From the NCBI GenBank assembly GCA_964424355.1, contig CAYRIO010000009.1, forward strand, positions 50,491 through 114,490: a stretch of DNA of 64,000 nucleotides. The letters run 5' to 3'. Positions 16,957 through 24,982 of this stretch are shown here, one piece after another (within the stretch, counting starts at the first letter, position 1; the number at the start of each line of letters is the position of its first letter). Origin of the DNA: CAZEHS01 sp964424355. Its GTDB lineage: Bacteria > Bacillota > Clostridia > Peptostreptococcales > Acidaminobacteraceae. The notes beneath the pieces are model-generated. The model did not search any database and was not told the DNA's origin. It saw only the letters and a list, made by a program, of their open reading frames with translations. The position numbers and the translations under genes are program-made.

Positions 16957-17382
16957 ATGTCTATCTGGAATAAGATCAAAACCGTTTTTTCATCACCCGC
17001 TCCGGTTGAAGCCGCTGCAACGGCTCCAGCTATCACCCCTACCCCATCACCGATTGAGAACACCAAACACACCCGGAGCGATGCCGAAAAAGCCCTCATC
17101 GCTGATTTCCGGACCGTTCATGCCGACCTTATCGAAAACCTTGAGGATGCGGTCTACAGCAGTAATCAGCGCATGAAAAAGGCAGAGGATCCCACTGTTA
17201 AAGCGGACCTCTGCCGAAAAACCATCAGCGCCTATGAAAAATTGAGGACCGTCTGCCATAATACAGGGCCAGGAGGCGCTCTCTATTTCACTGATATGTG
17301 GGAGCACTGCAGCAACAGCAGCACCCCCGATTTCAGATTCATTGACCCTGTGGAAGAAATCCTGAGGGGCTTGACTGAATAA
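16957..17382 (+). CDS. Hypothetical 141-residue protein
   Basis: I do not recognise this protein. The ATG at 16957 has an AAGGAGG site, so it is very likely translated. It has a short amphipathic start (MSIWNKIKTVFSS), a linker rich in Pro, Ala and Thr (about residues 14-45), then a helical domain of about 95 residues with several Cys, His and Trp residues (VCHNTGPGGALYFTDMWEHC). No signal peptide or membrane helix is seen. It lies after the chemoreceptor terminator on the same strand and faces the thi operon. Read-through from the chemoreceptor promoter or a weak own promoter are both possible. Confidence 0.7.
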   Translation: MSIWNKIKTVFSSPAPVEAAATAPAITPTPSPIENTKHTRSDAEKALIADFRTVHADLIENLEDAVYSSNQRMKKAEDPTVKADLCRKTISAYEKLRTVCHNTGPGGALYFTDMWEHCSNSSTPDFRFIDPVEEILRGLTE

Positions 17383-17388
17383 CCCCTC
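17364..17388. terminator. Possible hairpin terminator between convergent genes
   Basis: GAGGGG (17364-17369) and CCCCTC (17383-17388) form a six-base stem overlapping the stop of the 141-residue gene and lying nine bases beyond the thiD stop. The T tract is poor on both strands. Confidence 0.3.
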
Positions 17389-17396
17389 TCGTTACG

Positions 17397-18173
17397 TTAT
17401 AGCACGCAGTGGTTCAGGGGGCCTCTTCCTCTGCCCAGGTTGAGCTGGGCTCTCAGGGCCAGGGTGATGTAATCCTTGGCCCGCGCCACACTCTCCGGCA
17501 CGCTGAATCCCCCTGCCAGATTGCAGGCAATCGCTGAGGACAGGGTGCATCCCGTCCCATGGGTATTTTCGTTGGCTATCCGCTCTCCGGAAAACCAGCG
17601 GACCTCCCCCTGATGATACAGCAGATCATTTGCGCTATCCTGCCGATGCCCACCCTTGATCAGGATGTATCCGGTATATTTTTCCGAAATCCTCTCAGCT
17701 GCCCGAATCATATCCCTGTCCGTTTGAATATCGAAACCGCACAGGCACCTGGCTTCCGGAATATTGGGCGTAATGATCCCGGCCAGGGGAAGCAGCCGAT
17801 TGATCAAGGCTTCCACAGCATTGTCATTCAAAAGACGGCTGCCGCTGGTAGAAACCATCACTGGATCCACCACCAGGTTGGAAGCCCCGTAATCCTTCAG
17901 TTTTAACGCAATCGTCTCAATGATCGCAGCTGAGGATACCATCCCGATTTTTATGGCATCCGGTGCAATGTCGTTCATCACACAATCGATCTGCTGCCCC
18001 ACAAAGCCCGGGTCCACCTCCGAGACAGCGTAGACCCCCGTGGTGTTCTGCGCCGTCAGGGCTGTGAGAACGGTCATGCCATAGAGTTTATGGGCTGTAA
18101 TGGTCTTGAGGTCTGCCTGGATCCCGGCACCCCCGCTGGAATCCGAACCCGCTATCGTCAGTACTGTGCGCAA
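17397..18173 (-). CDS. thiD: Hydroxymethylpyrimidine/phosphomethylpyrimidine kinase ThiD
   Basis: A 258-residue ribokinase-fold kinase that phosphorylates HMP and HMP-phosphate to HMP-pyrophosphate for thiamine synthesis. The N-terminal signature is VLTIAGSDSSGGAGIQADLK. The C-terminal anion hole and base are in NENTHGTGCTLSSAIACNLA. It starts at a TTG (18173) with GGAGGGG five bases upstream, overlapping the end of thiE by 16 bases. It is the last gene of the cytX-thiM-thiE-thiD operon, under the TPP riboswitch. Confidence 0.95.
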   Translation of the reverse strand: MRTVLTIAGSDSSGGAGIQADLKTITAHKLYGMTVLTALTAQNTTGVYAVSEVDPGFVGQQIDCVMNDIAPDAIKIGMVSSAAIIETIALKLKDYGASNLVVDPVMVSTSGSRLLNDNAVEALINRLLPLAGIITPNIPEARCLCGFDIQTDRDMIRAAERISEKYTGYILIKGGHRQDSANDLLYHQGEVRWFSGERIANENTHGTGCTLSSAIACNLAGGFSVPESVARAKDYITLALRAQLNLGRGRGPLNHCVL

Positions 18174-18811
18174 TCCGACCCCTCCTCTTCAGGCTTTGAA
18201 AACAGCTCCTCTGCAATCTTCAGCATTTCTGCGGTTGCCAGCGCCACGTCCGGTTTTTCAAAAATTGCCGATACCACTGCGATGCCATCGATTCCGCACC
18301 CCTTCAACAGGGGGGCGGTTTTTTCGTTTATCCCGCCAATGGCTACCACGGGAATGGAAACACTGCTGCAGATGGTCTTCAGTGTCTCCAGAGACACAGC
18401 CTCCGCATCCGCCTTGGTTCCGGTAACGAATACCGCTCCCACCCCGATGTAATCCGCACCGCTTTCCTGAGCCCGAATAGCCTGTTCTACGGTTTGAACC
18501 GAAACACCTACTATCTTATGGGGACCAATGACCGCCCGCACATTCCTGGCATCCAGATCGCTCTGCCCCACATGGACTCCATCGGCATCCGCCGCCAGGG
18601 CAACCTCCAGCGAATCGTTCACCACAAAGGGCAGTCCCTGACGGTCGGTCATCCTTTTGATCCGCTTGGCCAGGGCGATGAACGCTGCTTCAGGCAGATT
18701 CTTTTCACGGATTTGAAGGAACGTGGCACCAGCCTGAACAATCGCTTCCACCTGATCCTCCAATTGATTCTCTCCCAGCCAGGTCCGATCTGTCACCACA
18801 TACAGCCGCAT
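18158..18811 (-). CDS. thiE: Thiamine-phosphate synthase ThiE
   Basis: A TIM-barrel enzyme joining HMP-pyrophosphate and thiazole-phosphate to thiamine phosphate. Family motifs are ATFLQIREKNL (pyrophosphate-binding Arg-Glu-Lys), VVNDSLEVALAADADGVHVG, and GADYIGVGAVFVTGTKADAE. From the ATG at 18811 the product has 217 residues and begins MRLYVVTDRTW, the usual start. A TTG at 18832 with a GGGG site is an alternative adding seven residues. It lies eight bases after the thiM stop and overlaps thiD. Confidence 0.95.
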   Translation of the reverse strand: MRLYVVTDRTWLGENQLEDQVEAIVQAGATFLQIREKNLPEAAFIALAKRIKRMTDRQGLPFVVNDSLEVALAADADGVHVGQSDLDARNVRAVIGPHKIVGVSVQTVEQAIRAQESGADYIGVGAVFVTGTKADAEAVSLETLKTICSSVSIPVVAIGGINEKTAPLLKGCGIDGIAVVSAIFEKPDVALATAEMLKIAEELFSKPEEEGSDCAQY

Positions 18812-18818
18812 GGATTCC

Positions 18819-19640
18819 CTATCGACTTTCAATCTGAATCCCCTCCTGCATCATGGCCCCTGACATGTGGCTCATGGCGTCAATCAGTTCCCGGCGAAAG
18901 CTCCCGGTTCCACCCCCCAGGGCTTCTGTTTTCCGGGCTGCCAGCTCTCCTGAGAGCCCCATGGCACAGACGGCTGCCGCTACGGCCTCCAGCGTTGCGT
19001 TTTCCGCCCCACAGTAGGCGCCGATAACCGATGTCAGCATGCATCCGGTTCCTGTAATCCGGGACATCATCGGATGACCGTTCCGAATCACATAGGCTTT
19101 GTTCTTCGATGCAACGATGTCTATGGCGCCGGTAATCGCGATAACCGCTCCCGTACGATCACTCAGCTCCTTGGCAAAGGCAATGGTGTCCTCCAGATTC
19201 TCAGCACCCACGGTGTCTGCCGCATGGGCATCCACGCCCTTTGTGGAGCCGCTTCCAGCATACACTGTCTTGATTTCCGAGATATTGCCCCGAATCACGG
19301 TAAACTGTATTTCCGCCAGCAGCCTAAATACGGTTCGGGTCCGCAGGGTAGAGGCTCCGGCGCCTACGGGATCCAGAATCACCGGCCGCGAAAGGGCATT
19401 GGCCTTTTTACCGGCCAGAATCATGGCCTCAACAGTCCGCTCATTGAGGGTCCCGATATTGATGACCAGGGCGCTGCAAATTCCTGTGATCTCTTCCACT
19501 TCACCAAGAGCGTCTGCCATGATAGGTGAGCCGCCGCAAGCCAGCAGCATATTGGCGCAGTCATTTACGGTTACATAATTGGTGATGTTATGGACCAGCG
19601 GTGTCTTTTCCCTGACTGTTTCTACAATTCCTGCGAACAT
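18819..19640 (-). CDS. thiM: Hydroxyethylthiazole kinase ThiM
   Basis: A 273-residue kinase of the ribokinase fold that phosphorylates the thiazole precursor, a salvage step. The start is VREKTPLVHNITNYVTVNDCANMLLACGGSP in two conserved motifs (HNITNYVT, then ANMLLACGGSP), and the catalytic region is SRITGTGCMLTSVIGAYCG. It overlaps cytX by 19 bases, so translation is coupled. With no thiC or thiG in the window, the operon points to salvage of both thiamine moieties. Confidence 0.95.
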   Translation of the reverse strand: MFAGIVETVREKTPLVHNITNYVTVNDCANMLLACGGSPIMADALGEVEEITGICSALVINIGTLNERTVEAMILAGKKANALSRPVILDPVGAGASTLRTRTVFRLLAEIQFTVIRGNISEIKTVYAGSGSTKGVDAHAADTVGAENLEDTIAFAKELSDRTGAVIAITGAIDIVASKNKAYVIRNGHPMMSRITGTGCMLTSVIGAYCGAENATLEAVAAAVCAMGLSGELAARKTEALGGGTGSFRRELIDAMSHMSGAMMQEGIQIESR

Positions 19641-20827
19641 ATTTTTCTTCCTCCCTGTGTGATGATACAGATCATTCCGATCACCAGCATCACCGGCAGG
19701 GTAATCCCCACCGGAGAATCATACGCCATCAGCATCCGGTAACCAATCACCCCGGCAACCCAGATCACAATATTCCGAGCGTTCAAAAGGCAGTGGACAT
19801 CCACAGCCTGGTTCTTCAAGATAAAATAGTCCGTCAGCAGGATAGCGAAAAGCGGTGCGAAAACCGAGCCGATGGCATAAAGGAAATTCTCGTACTGTGA
19901 AAAGGGCACGCAGACCGCAATCACCGCTCCCAAACCGCAAATCCCCAGGGCAACTGCTTTTTCGTCGATCCAGGGATGGAGATTCGCGCTGCTCACGCCG
20001 GCTGAATAGGCATCAAGAAACGTAGTGGTCACCGTGGACAAAACGATGATCAGCAGTGCCATCACCCCCATACCTGCCGATACCAAAATAGCTGATATAT
20101 CGGAGGTCCCTGCATAAATAGCGGCTCCCAGCCCTATCACGTACATGAAGGTGCTGCCGATGAAATGCCCCCAGGCACTGCACAGGGTTCCCCGCTTCTC
20201 ATGACGTACATGCCGGGTGTAATCAGAAATCAAAGGCAGCCACGACAACGGCATGATGGCGCTGAGCTCAACCGCTCCGCCGAAGCTCATCGTGCCTTCC
20301 ACGATGCCGGCCGCAGTTCCGGCATTTCTAAAAACGGTATAACCCAGGATCAGCGTGAAGATGAACAACGCCCCCACGGCAATGCCGTTGATTCGAGCAA
20401 GATGACGGCTGCCCAGCATCACCCACACTGCAATGAAAGCGGCGATCACCACGCACCACAGCGAAACATTCCCAAAACCGAACGCGGCCTGAGTCACCCC
20501 CGCCATCGCACCGGCCCCACTGGCGATCATCACCGCCGTCCACCCCAGAAGCTGAACCATGTTCAGCACTGAAAACAACCAGGAACCATACTTTCCAAAT
20601 GAGATTCGGGTTGATTCGATGGCCGAGAGCCGACTGCTTGCGCCGATGAATCCCGTGTAATAGAGCACGGCTGTTCCGATGAGATGCCCCAGGATTATTG
20701 CCGCCACCCCCTTCCCGAAGCCCAGTGGTGCAATCAGCGCGCCGGTGAGGATTTCCGCCAGGGATACCGCGGCCCCAAACCATAATGCACCCTGACTCAA
20801 ACTTGATGCCCTTGCTGCATTCTCCAT
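19622..20827 (-). CDS. cytX: Putative hydroxymethylpyrimidine transporter CytX
   Basis: A 401-residue polytopic protein of the NCS1 (cytosine/purine permease) family, about 12 helices. It begins with LWFGAAVSLAEILTGALIAP, contains SWLPLISDYTRHVRHEKRGT, and looks like the CytX branch, predicted to import HMP. Its role is supported by its place as first gene of a thiamine operon directly downstream of a TPP riboswitch. The gene starts about 40 bases after the riboswitch-controlled terminator. Confidence 0.88.
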   Translation of the reverse strand: MENAARASSLSQGALWFGAAVSLAEILTGALIAPLGFGKGVAAIILGHLIGTAVLYYTGFIGASSRLSAIESTRISFGKYGSWLFSVLNMVQLLGWTAVMIASGAGAMAGVTQAAFGFGNVSLWCVVIAAFIAVWVMLGSRHLARINGIAVGALFIFTLILGYTVFRNAGTAAGIVEGTMSFGGAVELSAIMPLSWLPLISDYTRHVRHEKRGTLCSAWGHFIGSTFMYVIGLGAAIYAGTSDISAILVSAGMGVMALLIIVLSTVTTTFLDAYSAGVSSANLHPWIDEKAVALGICGLGAVIAVCVPFSQYENFLYAIGSVFAPLFAILLTDYFILKNQAVDVHCLLNARNIVIWVAGVIGYRMLMAYDSPVGITLPVMLVIGMICIITQGGRKICSQEL

Positions 20828-20865
20828 TTCGTACTCCCTTCCGCTTCTTCTGCAAGGATCTTCGC

Positions 20866-20898
20866 AACAAAAAACGGGATACGCAAAAGGCGTATCCC
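20866..20898 (-). terminator. Regulatory terminator of the TPP riboswitch
   Basis: On the minus strand GGGATACGC (20898-20890) and GCGTATCCC (20884-20876) form a perfect nine-base stem, followed by GTTTTTTGTTG. It lies between the aptamer and cytX, so it should end transcription when TPP is bound. Confidence 0.9.
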
Positions 20899-20914
20899 AC
20901 TTATCTTACAAATG

Positions 20915-21007
20915 TGAAGTCCCTACGTTGGCATTATCCAAATCAGGTTATACGGGTCGAAGTGCCATTCCACTTCCTCTCAGCCTGCACGGGCAAGCTC
21001 CCCTTCA
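20915..21007 (-). promoter_or_regulatory. TPP riboswitch (thi-box aptamer)
   Basis: On the minus strand the canonical elements occur in order: GGGGAGC, the CTGAGAGG loop, GACCCGTATAACCTGATTTG, and GGATAATGCCAACGTAGGGA. The closing helix P1 forms between TGAAG (21007-21003) and CTTCA (20919-20915). The terminator at 20866-20898 is the expression platform. This is an OFF switch for the thiamine salvage operon. Confidence 0.97.
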
Positions 21008-21428
21008 ATCTATTCAGTTCGTAATACAGAGTAGCACAGTCGGTGGTCCACTGTCCATATGCATTTTCTTCTAGTTTTCAAACTTATTCCATTTGCCTTT
21101 TTGTCCCATTTTTCAGATTAATTCATGATAATTCAGCATAGTTCAGAATTTGTTGATTTTTCGTAATATTCCGCGTATGGGAAAACGTTTGTCTTCAAAC
21201 AATTGCAATTTGTAGTTTATATTCTGATATTTCAGCAATTTGCGTTAATTCTCTTGACTGAGGGTCAAAAGATGATATTATTCTCTTAGAATGTATAATT
21301 ATTATATGGGCTTTTCCAGAAAGATTCGCGCATTTTGAATGGGTGTGCGAAAATCCGAAGGTATCCTTTCAGCCATGTAATAACTATACATCAGATAGCC
21401 CAAAAAAAAGAGGTCAAGGGGGATGCTT
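21008..21428. other. Divergent intergenic region between thi and APC permease operons
   Basis: About 420 AT-rich bases without a credible gene. It holds the unidentified promoter of the thi operon (minus strand, just left of about 21060) and the permease promoter at 21254-21281. A second TATAAT at 21294-21299 lacks a fitting -35. The permease leader is about 140 bases and includes an A-rich stretch just before the AGGGGG ribosome-binding site. Confidence 0.45.
21254..21281 (+). promoter_or_regulatory. Promoter of the APC permease gene
   Basis: TTGACT (21254-21259), a 16-bp spacer and TATTAT (21276-21281); each box matches five of six consensus bases. The surrounding DNA is strongly AT-rich. 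Confidence 0.55.
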
Positions 21429-22844
21429 ATGGAAAATTCTATTTTTCGCAAAATGCCTATTGAACGACTCCTCGCTCAACGATCCAGCGGACACTCACTC
21501 AAAAAAGTACTTGGTGGTTTTGAGCTGACAATGCTGGGTGTAGGCGCAATCATCGGTACCGGTATCTTTGTACTGACTGGTGTTGCGGCTGCCGAATACT
21601 CTGGACCCGCACTTGTTATTTCATTCATTATTTCCGGTTTGGCCTGTGTCTTCGCAGCACTTTGCTACGCTGAACTTTCAGCAATGATTCCCATCGCAGG
21701 TAGCGCTTACACGTTTGGTTATGTTGGCTTAGGTGAGTTCTGGGGCTTCTTGATCGGTTGGGACCTTATCCTTGAATACGCTGTTGCGGTATCCGCAGTA
21801 GCTATCGGCTGGTCCGGCTACATCTGTAACCTTCTCGGAAACGTCGGCGTTCAGCTTCCTCCCGCATTCATCAACGCCCCTGGCGTAAGCGGCGGTGTTG
21901 CGAACGTACCTGCAATGCTCGTAATTTGGGCAATCTGCGGTCTGCTCATCCTGGGCGTTAAAGAGAGCACAAAGCTGAACAACATTCTTGTTGGTATCAA
22001 GCTTGGTGTTGTACTGCTCTTCATCGTACTGGGCGCACCCCACGTTAACCCTGCTAACTGGCATCCTTTCATGCCTTTCGGCTGGAGCGGCGTATTCTCG
22101 GGCGCGGCTATCGTATTCTTCGCTTACATCGGATTCGACGCAGTTGCTACGGCCGCTGAAGAAGTTAAGAATCCACAAAAAGACCTGCCTGTTGGGATCA
22201 TCGGCTCACTGATCGTTTGTACAATCCTGTACATCATCGTATCCGCTATCCTCACTGGTATGGTTCCTTACCTCGAATTCAAGAACAATGCTGCTCCCGT
22301 TGCATACGCTCTTTCAAGCGTTGGCATCACTTGGGGCGCATCACTGGTTTCCATCGGCGCCCTGTGTGGTATCTCCTCTGTTCTCCTGGTTATGTGCTAC
22401 GGAACAACTCGTTTGTTCTACGCTCTTTCCAGAGACGGATTCCTGCCTACAGTGTTCGGCGAAGTCAGCACAAAAACTGGTACACCTGTAAAATGCACAT
22501 TGATGGTTGCTGTTCTTTGCTCCATTATCTCCGGCTTCTTCCCAATCGGTAAAGTTGCTGAGCTGTGTAACATGGGTACTCTGGCAGCCTTCATCATCGT
22601 TTCTCTCGCAGTTATCGTGCTGAGAAAACAAATGCCTAACTACCCACGTCCTTTCAGCACACCACTGGTTCCATTGGTTCCAATCCTGGGCGCTGCCTTC
22701 TGCGCATTCCTGATCTTCATGCTCCCAACGTTCACTAAAATGGCGTTCCTCGTATGGATTGCTATCGGTCTGGTTTGGTACTTCGCTTATGGCAAATCAC
22801 ACAGCGTGCTTGGCCTTGAGATGAAAGAAGCTGCAAAGAAATAA
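21429..22844 (+). CDS. APC-family cationic amino acid permease
   Basis: A 471-residue, roughly 12-helix transporter of the amino acid-polyamine-organocation superfamily, cationic amino acid transporter (YfnA/CAT) branch. The substrate-binding unwound helix motif GVGAIIGTGIFVLTG is near residue 35, followed by GPALVISFIISGLACVFAAL and the intracellular YIGFDAVATAAEEVKNPQKD motif. The ATG at 21429 was chosen because it lies six bases after AGGGGG; the ATG at 21423 is too close. It is flanked by its own promoter and terminator, so it is monocistronic. Codon choice differs slightly from its neighbours (more GTT and GCT), as in highly expressed genes. The exact amino acid is unknown. Confidence 0.88.
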   Translation: MENSIFRKMPIERLLAQRSSGHSLKKVLGGFELTMLGVGAIIGTGIFVLTGVAAAEYSGPALVISFIISGLACVFAALCYAELSAMIPIAGSAYTFGYVGLGEFWGFLIGWDLILEYAVAVSAVAIGWSGYICNLLGNVGVQLPPAFINAPGVSGGVANVPAMLVIWAICGLLILGVKESTKLNNILVGIKLGVVLLFIVLGAPHVNPANWHPFMPFGWSGVFSGAAIVFFAYIGFDAVATAAEEVKNPQKDLPVGIIGSLIVCTILYIIVSAILTGMVPYLEFKNNAAPVAYALSSVGITWGASLVSIGALCGISSVLLVMCYGTTRLFYALSRDGFLPTVFGEVSTKTGTPVKCTLMVAVLCSIISGFFPIGKVAELCNMGTLAAFIIVSLAVIVLRKQMPNYPRPFSTPLVPLVPILGAAFCAFLIFMLPTFTKMAFLVWIAIGLVWYFAYGKSHSVLGLEMKEAAKK

Positions 22845-22873
22845 TTTGAACCATTAACCCATTCGAACCGTTC

Positions 22874-22909
22874 AGGGCTGACGATTGAAAAATCGTCAGC
22901 CCTTTTACT
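22874..22909 (+). terminator. Intrinsic terminator of the APC permease gene
   Basis: A perfect 13-bp stem (22874-22886 with 22891-22903), loop GAAA, followed by TTTTACTTTT. Confidence 0.92.
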
Positions 22910-22934
22910 TTTCCGTTTCTCCAACAGGACTTTA

Positions 22935-22963
22935 TTGACACCCCTGTGCTTCATTGATATGCT
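22935..22963 (+). promoter_or_regulatory. Promoter of the lsrK-cupin-lsrF operon
   Basis: A perfect TTGACA (22935-22940), a 17-bp spacer and TATGCT (22958-22963) preceded by TGA (extended -10). It lies 50 bases before the lsrK start. Confidence 0.75.
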
Positions 22964-23012
22964 CAAGGTACTGCAAGTTCTGTGATGTCATGATTTTTCT
23001 CTGGAGGGGTGT

Positions 23013-24575
23013 ATGCACAACTATCTGCTTGCGATTGATGCTGGCACTGGCAGTGTAAGAGCTGTGATATTTGATCTTGAAGGGAATCAGATTGCTGCTT
23101 CTCAGCAGGAATGGACCCACCTTGCGGATCCGCAGGTTCCCGGATCCATGGAATTCGACGTTGATTCAAACTTCCGGCATATCCTGAACTGCACCACCCA
23201 GGTGATACACGCGGCTGGAATCCAGGGGAATCAGATCATTGCCCTCTCAACGACCAGCATGCGGGAAGGAATTGTCCTGTACGACACCGAGGGGAAAGAG
23301 CTCTGGGCCTGTGCCAATGTCGATGCCCGAGCCGTTCAGGAAGTCAGCCAATTAAAAACCATGGCACCGGACTTGGAAAAGCAGATCTATGGACAGTCCG
23401 GTCAGACCTTTGCCCTGGGGGCATTACCTCGAATCCTCTGGGTGAAGAACAATCTGCCTGAGTGCTATGAAAAGGCCGCCTGTGTGACCATGCTGAACGA
23501 CTGGATCGTTTATCGCCTGTGCGGTGAACTGTCGGTAGAGCCCTCTAACGGGTGTACAACGGGGATGTTCAGCCTGAAAGACAGGCAGTGGGACCCTGAA
23601 ATCGCCGTGGCCTGCGGCCTGAAGAATGACATTTTTCCGGTGGTCCACGAGAGCGGCACAGTGATCGGCAAAGTATCCGCTGCAATTGCGGCACATACCG
23701 GCCTTTCCGAGGAATGTCTGGTGGTAGCCGGCGGCGGCGACGCCCAGCTGGGGTGCATCGGTGTCGGAGCCGTTCTCCCCGGTCAGGCCGCTTTGTTCGG
23801 CGGCAGCTTCTGGCAGCTGGAATACAATGTGGATCACCCCACAACGGATCCGGCATGCCGGGTTCGAGTAAACTGCCATGCGGTACCGGGACTCTGGCAG
23901 CATGAGCTGATTGCTTTTTTTCCGGGGCTTGTCATGCGATGGTTTCGGGACGCCTTCTGCCAACTGGAGAAATACATGGAGGCGCAAACGGGAATTGATG
24001 CATACACCCTTCTGGAAAAGGAAGCCCGGGATGTCCCGGCAGGTTCCAACGGCATGATGTGCGTCTTTTCAGATGTGATGAACTACATTTCCTGGAAACA
24101 CGCGGCACCTGCATTTATCAATTTTTCTCTGGATCCTGACAAATTCAACAAGGCTGTCTTCTATCGTGCTATCATGGAAAATGCCGCCCTGGTCACACTG
24201 GGCCATGCAAAGCTCATTGAGACGCTGACCGGCCGATACCCCCAGGAGATCATCTTTGCCTCAGGGGCCTCAAAGAGTGAGCTGTGGTGCACTATCGTTG
24301 CCGATGTCCTGGGGGTTCGGATCAACGTGCCGAAAGTCAGAGAAGCAACGGCCCTGGGCGCTGCCATCTGTGCCGGCGTTGGCGCAGGAATCTATGAAGG
24401 AATCGCTGAAACGGGTGCCCGGTTTGCGGCCATCGAGAAAACCTATGAACCCAACCCTGAGAATCATCGGCTTTATGCCGGCCTCTTCGAAAAGTGGCAG
24501 CAGGTTTACCGAACGCAGCTGGCGGATTCTGATGCCGGCCTGACAGAGCATATGTGGAAAGCGCCGGGGCTGTAG
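23013..24575 (+). CDS. lsrK: Autoinducer-2 kinase LsrK
   Basis: A 520-residue FGGY-family carbohydrate kinase. It opens with the phosphate-binding AIDAGTGSVRAVIFDLEG and has the LsrK-like LSTTSMREGIVLYDTEGKEL and WACANVDARA motifs, PSNGCTTGMFSL, and the ATP-binding ASGASKSELWCTIVADVLG near the end. LsrK phosphorylates imported AI-2 (open DPD form), trapping it in the cell. Length and motifs fit LsrK better than xylulokinase or glycerol kinase. A cupin gene and lsrF follow on the same strand. No lsrACDB transporter or lsrR regulator is adjacent. Confidence 0.87.
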   Translation: MHNYLLAIDAGTGSVRAVIFDLEGNQIAASQQEWTHLADPQVPGSMEFDVDSNFRHILNCTTQVIHAAGIQGNQIIALSTTSMREGIVLYDTEGKELWACANVDARAVQEVSQLKTMAPDLEKQIYGQSGQTFALGALPRILWVKNNLPECYEKAACVTMLNDWIVYRLCGELSVEPSNGCTTGMFSLKDRQWDPEIAVACGLKNDIFPVVHESGTVIGKVSAAIAAHTGLSEECLVVAGGGDAQLGCIGVGAVLPGQAALFGGSFWQLEYNVDHPTTDPACRVRVNCHAVPGLWQHELIAFFPGLVMRWFRDAFCQLEKYMEAQTGIDAYTLLEKEARDVPAGSNGMMCVFSDVMNYISWKHAAPAFINFSLDPDKFNKAVFYRAIMENAALVTLGHAKLIETLTGRYPQEIIFASGASKSELWCTIVADVLGVRINVPKVREATALGAAICAGVGAGIYEGIAETGARFAAIEKTYEPNPENHRLYAGLFEKWQQVYRTQLADSDAGLTEHMWKAPGL

Positions 24576-24619
24576 AAATCCCCAGGGCATCTGCGAATAC
24601 ATTACAATGAGGTGAAAGC

Positions 24620-24958
24620 ATGTTCACAGTCAGTGAATCTGAAAAAGAATACCGTTTTGGGGACAGCGGTCCCAAATATCTGATGCGCGGCCCCCGGGTG
24701 GGCTGTGGTGTCGTCGTCCTCAAACCTGGTCAGGATTTCAAGGGCCATTACCATCAGATCATGGAAGAGAACTTTCTGATGCTGGAAGGACAACTGGATT
24801 TCCACATCGACGGCAAGCTGGTGGTCTGCAAGGCCGGGGATCTGATCCATCTGGAGCCCCATGAATCCCATTATCTGATCAACACCACGGATCAGCCCGC
24901 CAAGGCGGTTTTCATCCTGGCCCCATTTACAGAGAACGATAAGGTTGAAGTGGAATAA
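24620..24958 (+). CDS. Cupin-domain protein within the lsr operon
   Basis: A 112-residue single-domain cupin. The first motif is GHYHQIMEENFLMLEGQLDF (two His and a Glu as likely metal ligands) and the second is GDLIHLEPHESHYLINT (a His after the Pro). The start has a GAGGTG site seven bases upstream. Position between lsrK and lsrF suggests that it acts on phospho-AI-2 or its breakdown product, perhaps as an isomerase in place of LsrG, which is absent. That role is inferred; small cupins are very diverse. Confidence 0.8.
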   Translation: MFTVSESEKEYRFGDSGPKYLMRGPRVGCGVVVLKPGQDFKGHYHQIMEENFLMLEGQLDFHIDGKLVVCKAGDLIHLEPHESHYLINTTDQPAKAVFILAPFTENDKVEVE

Positions 24959-24982
24959 ACCATCATTCAGGAGGAACATTCA

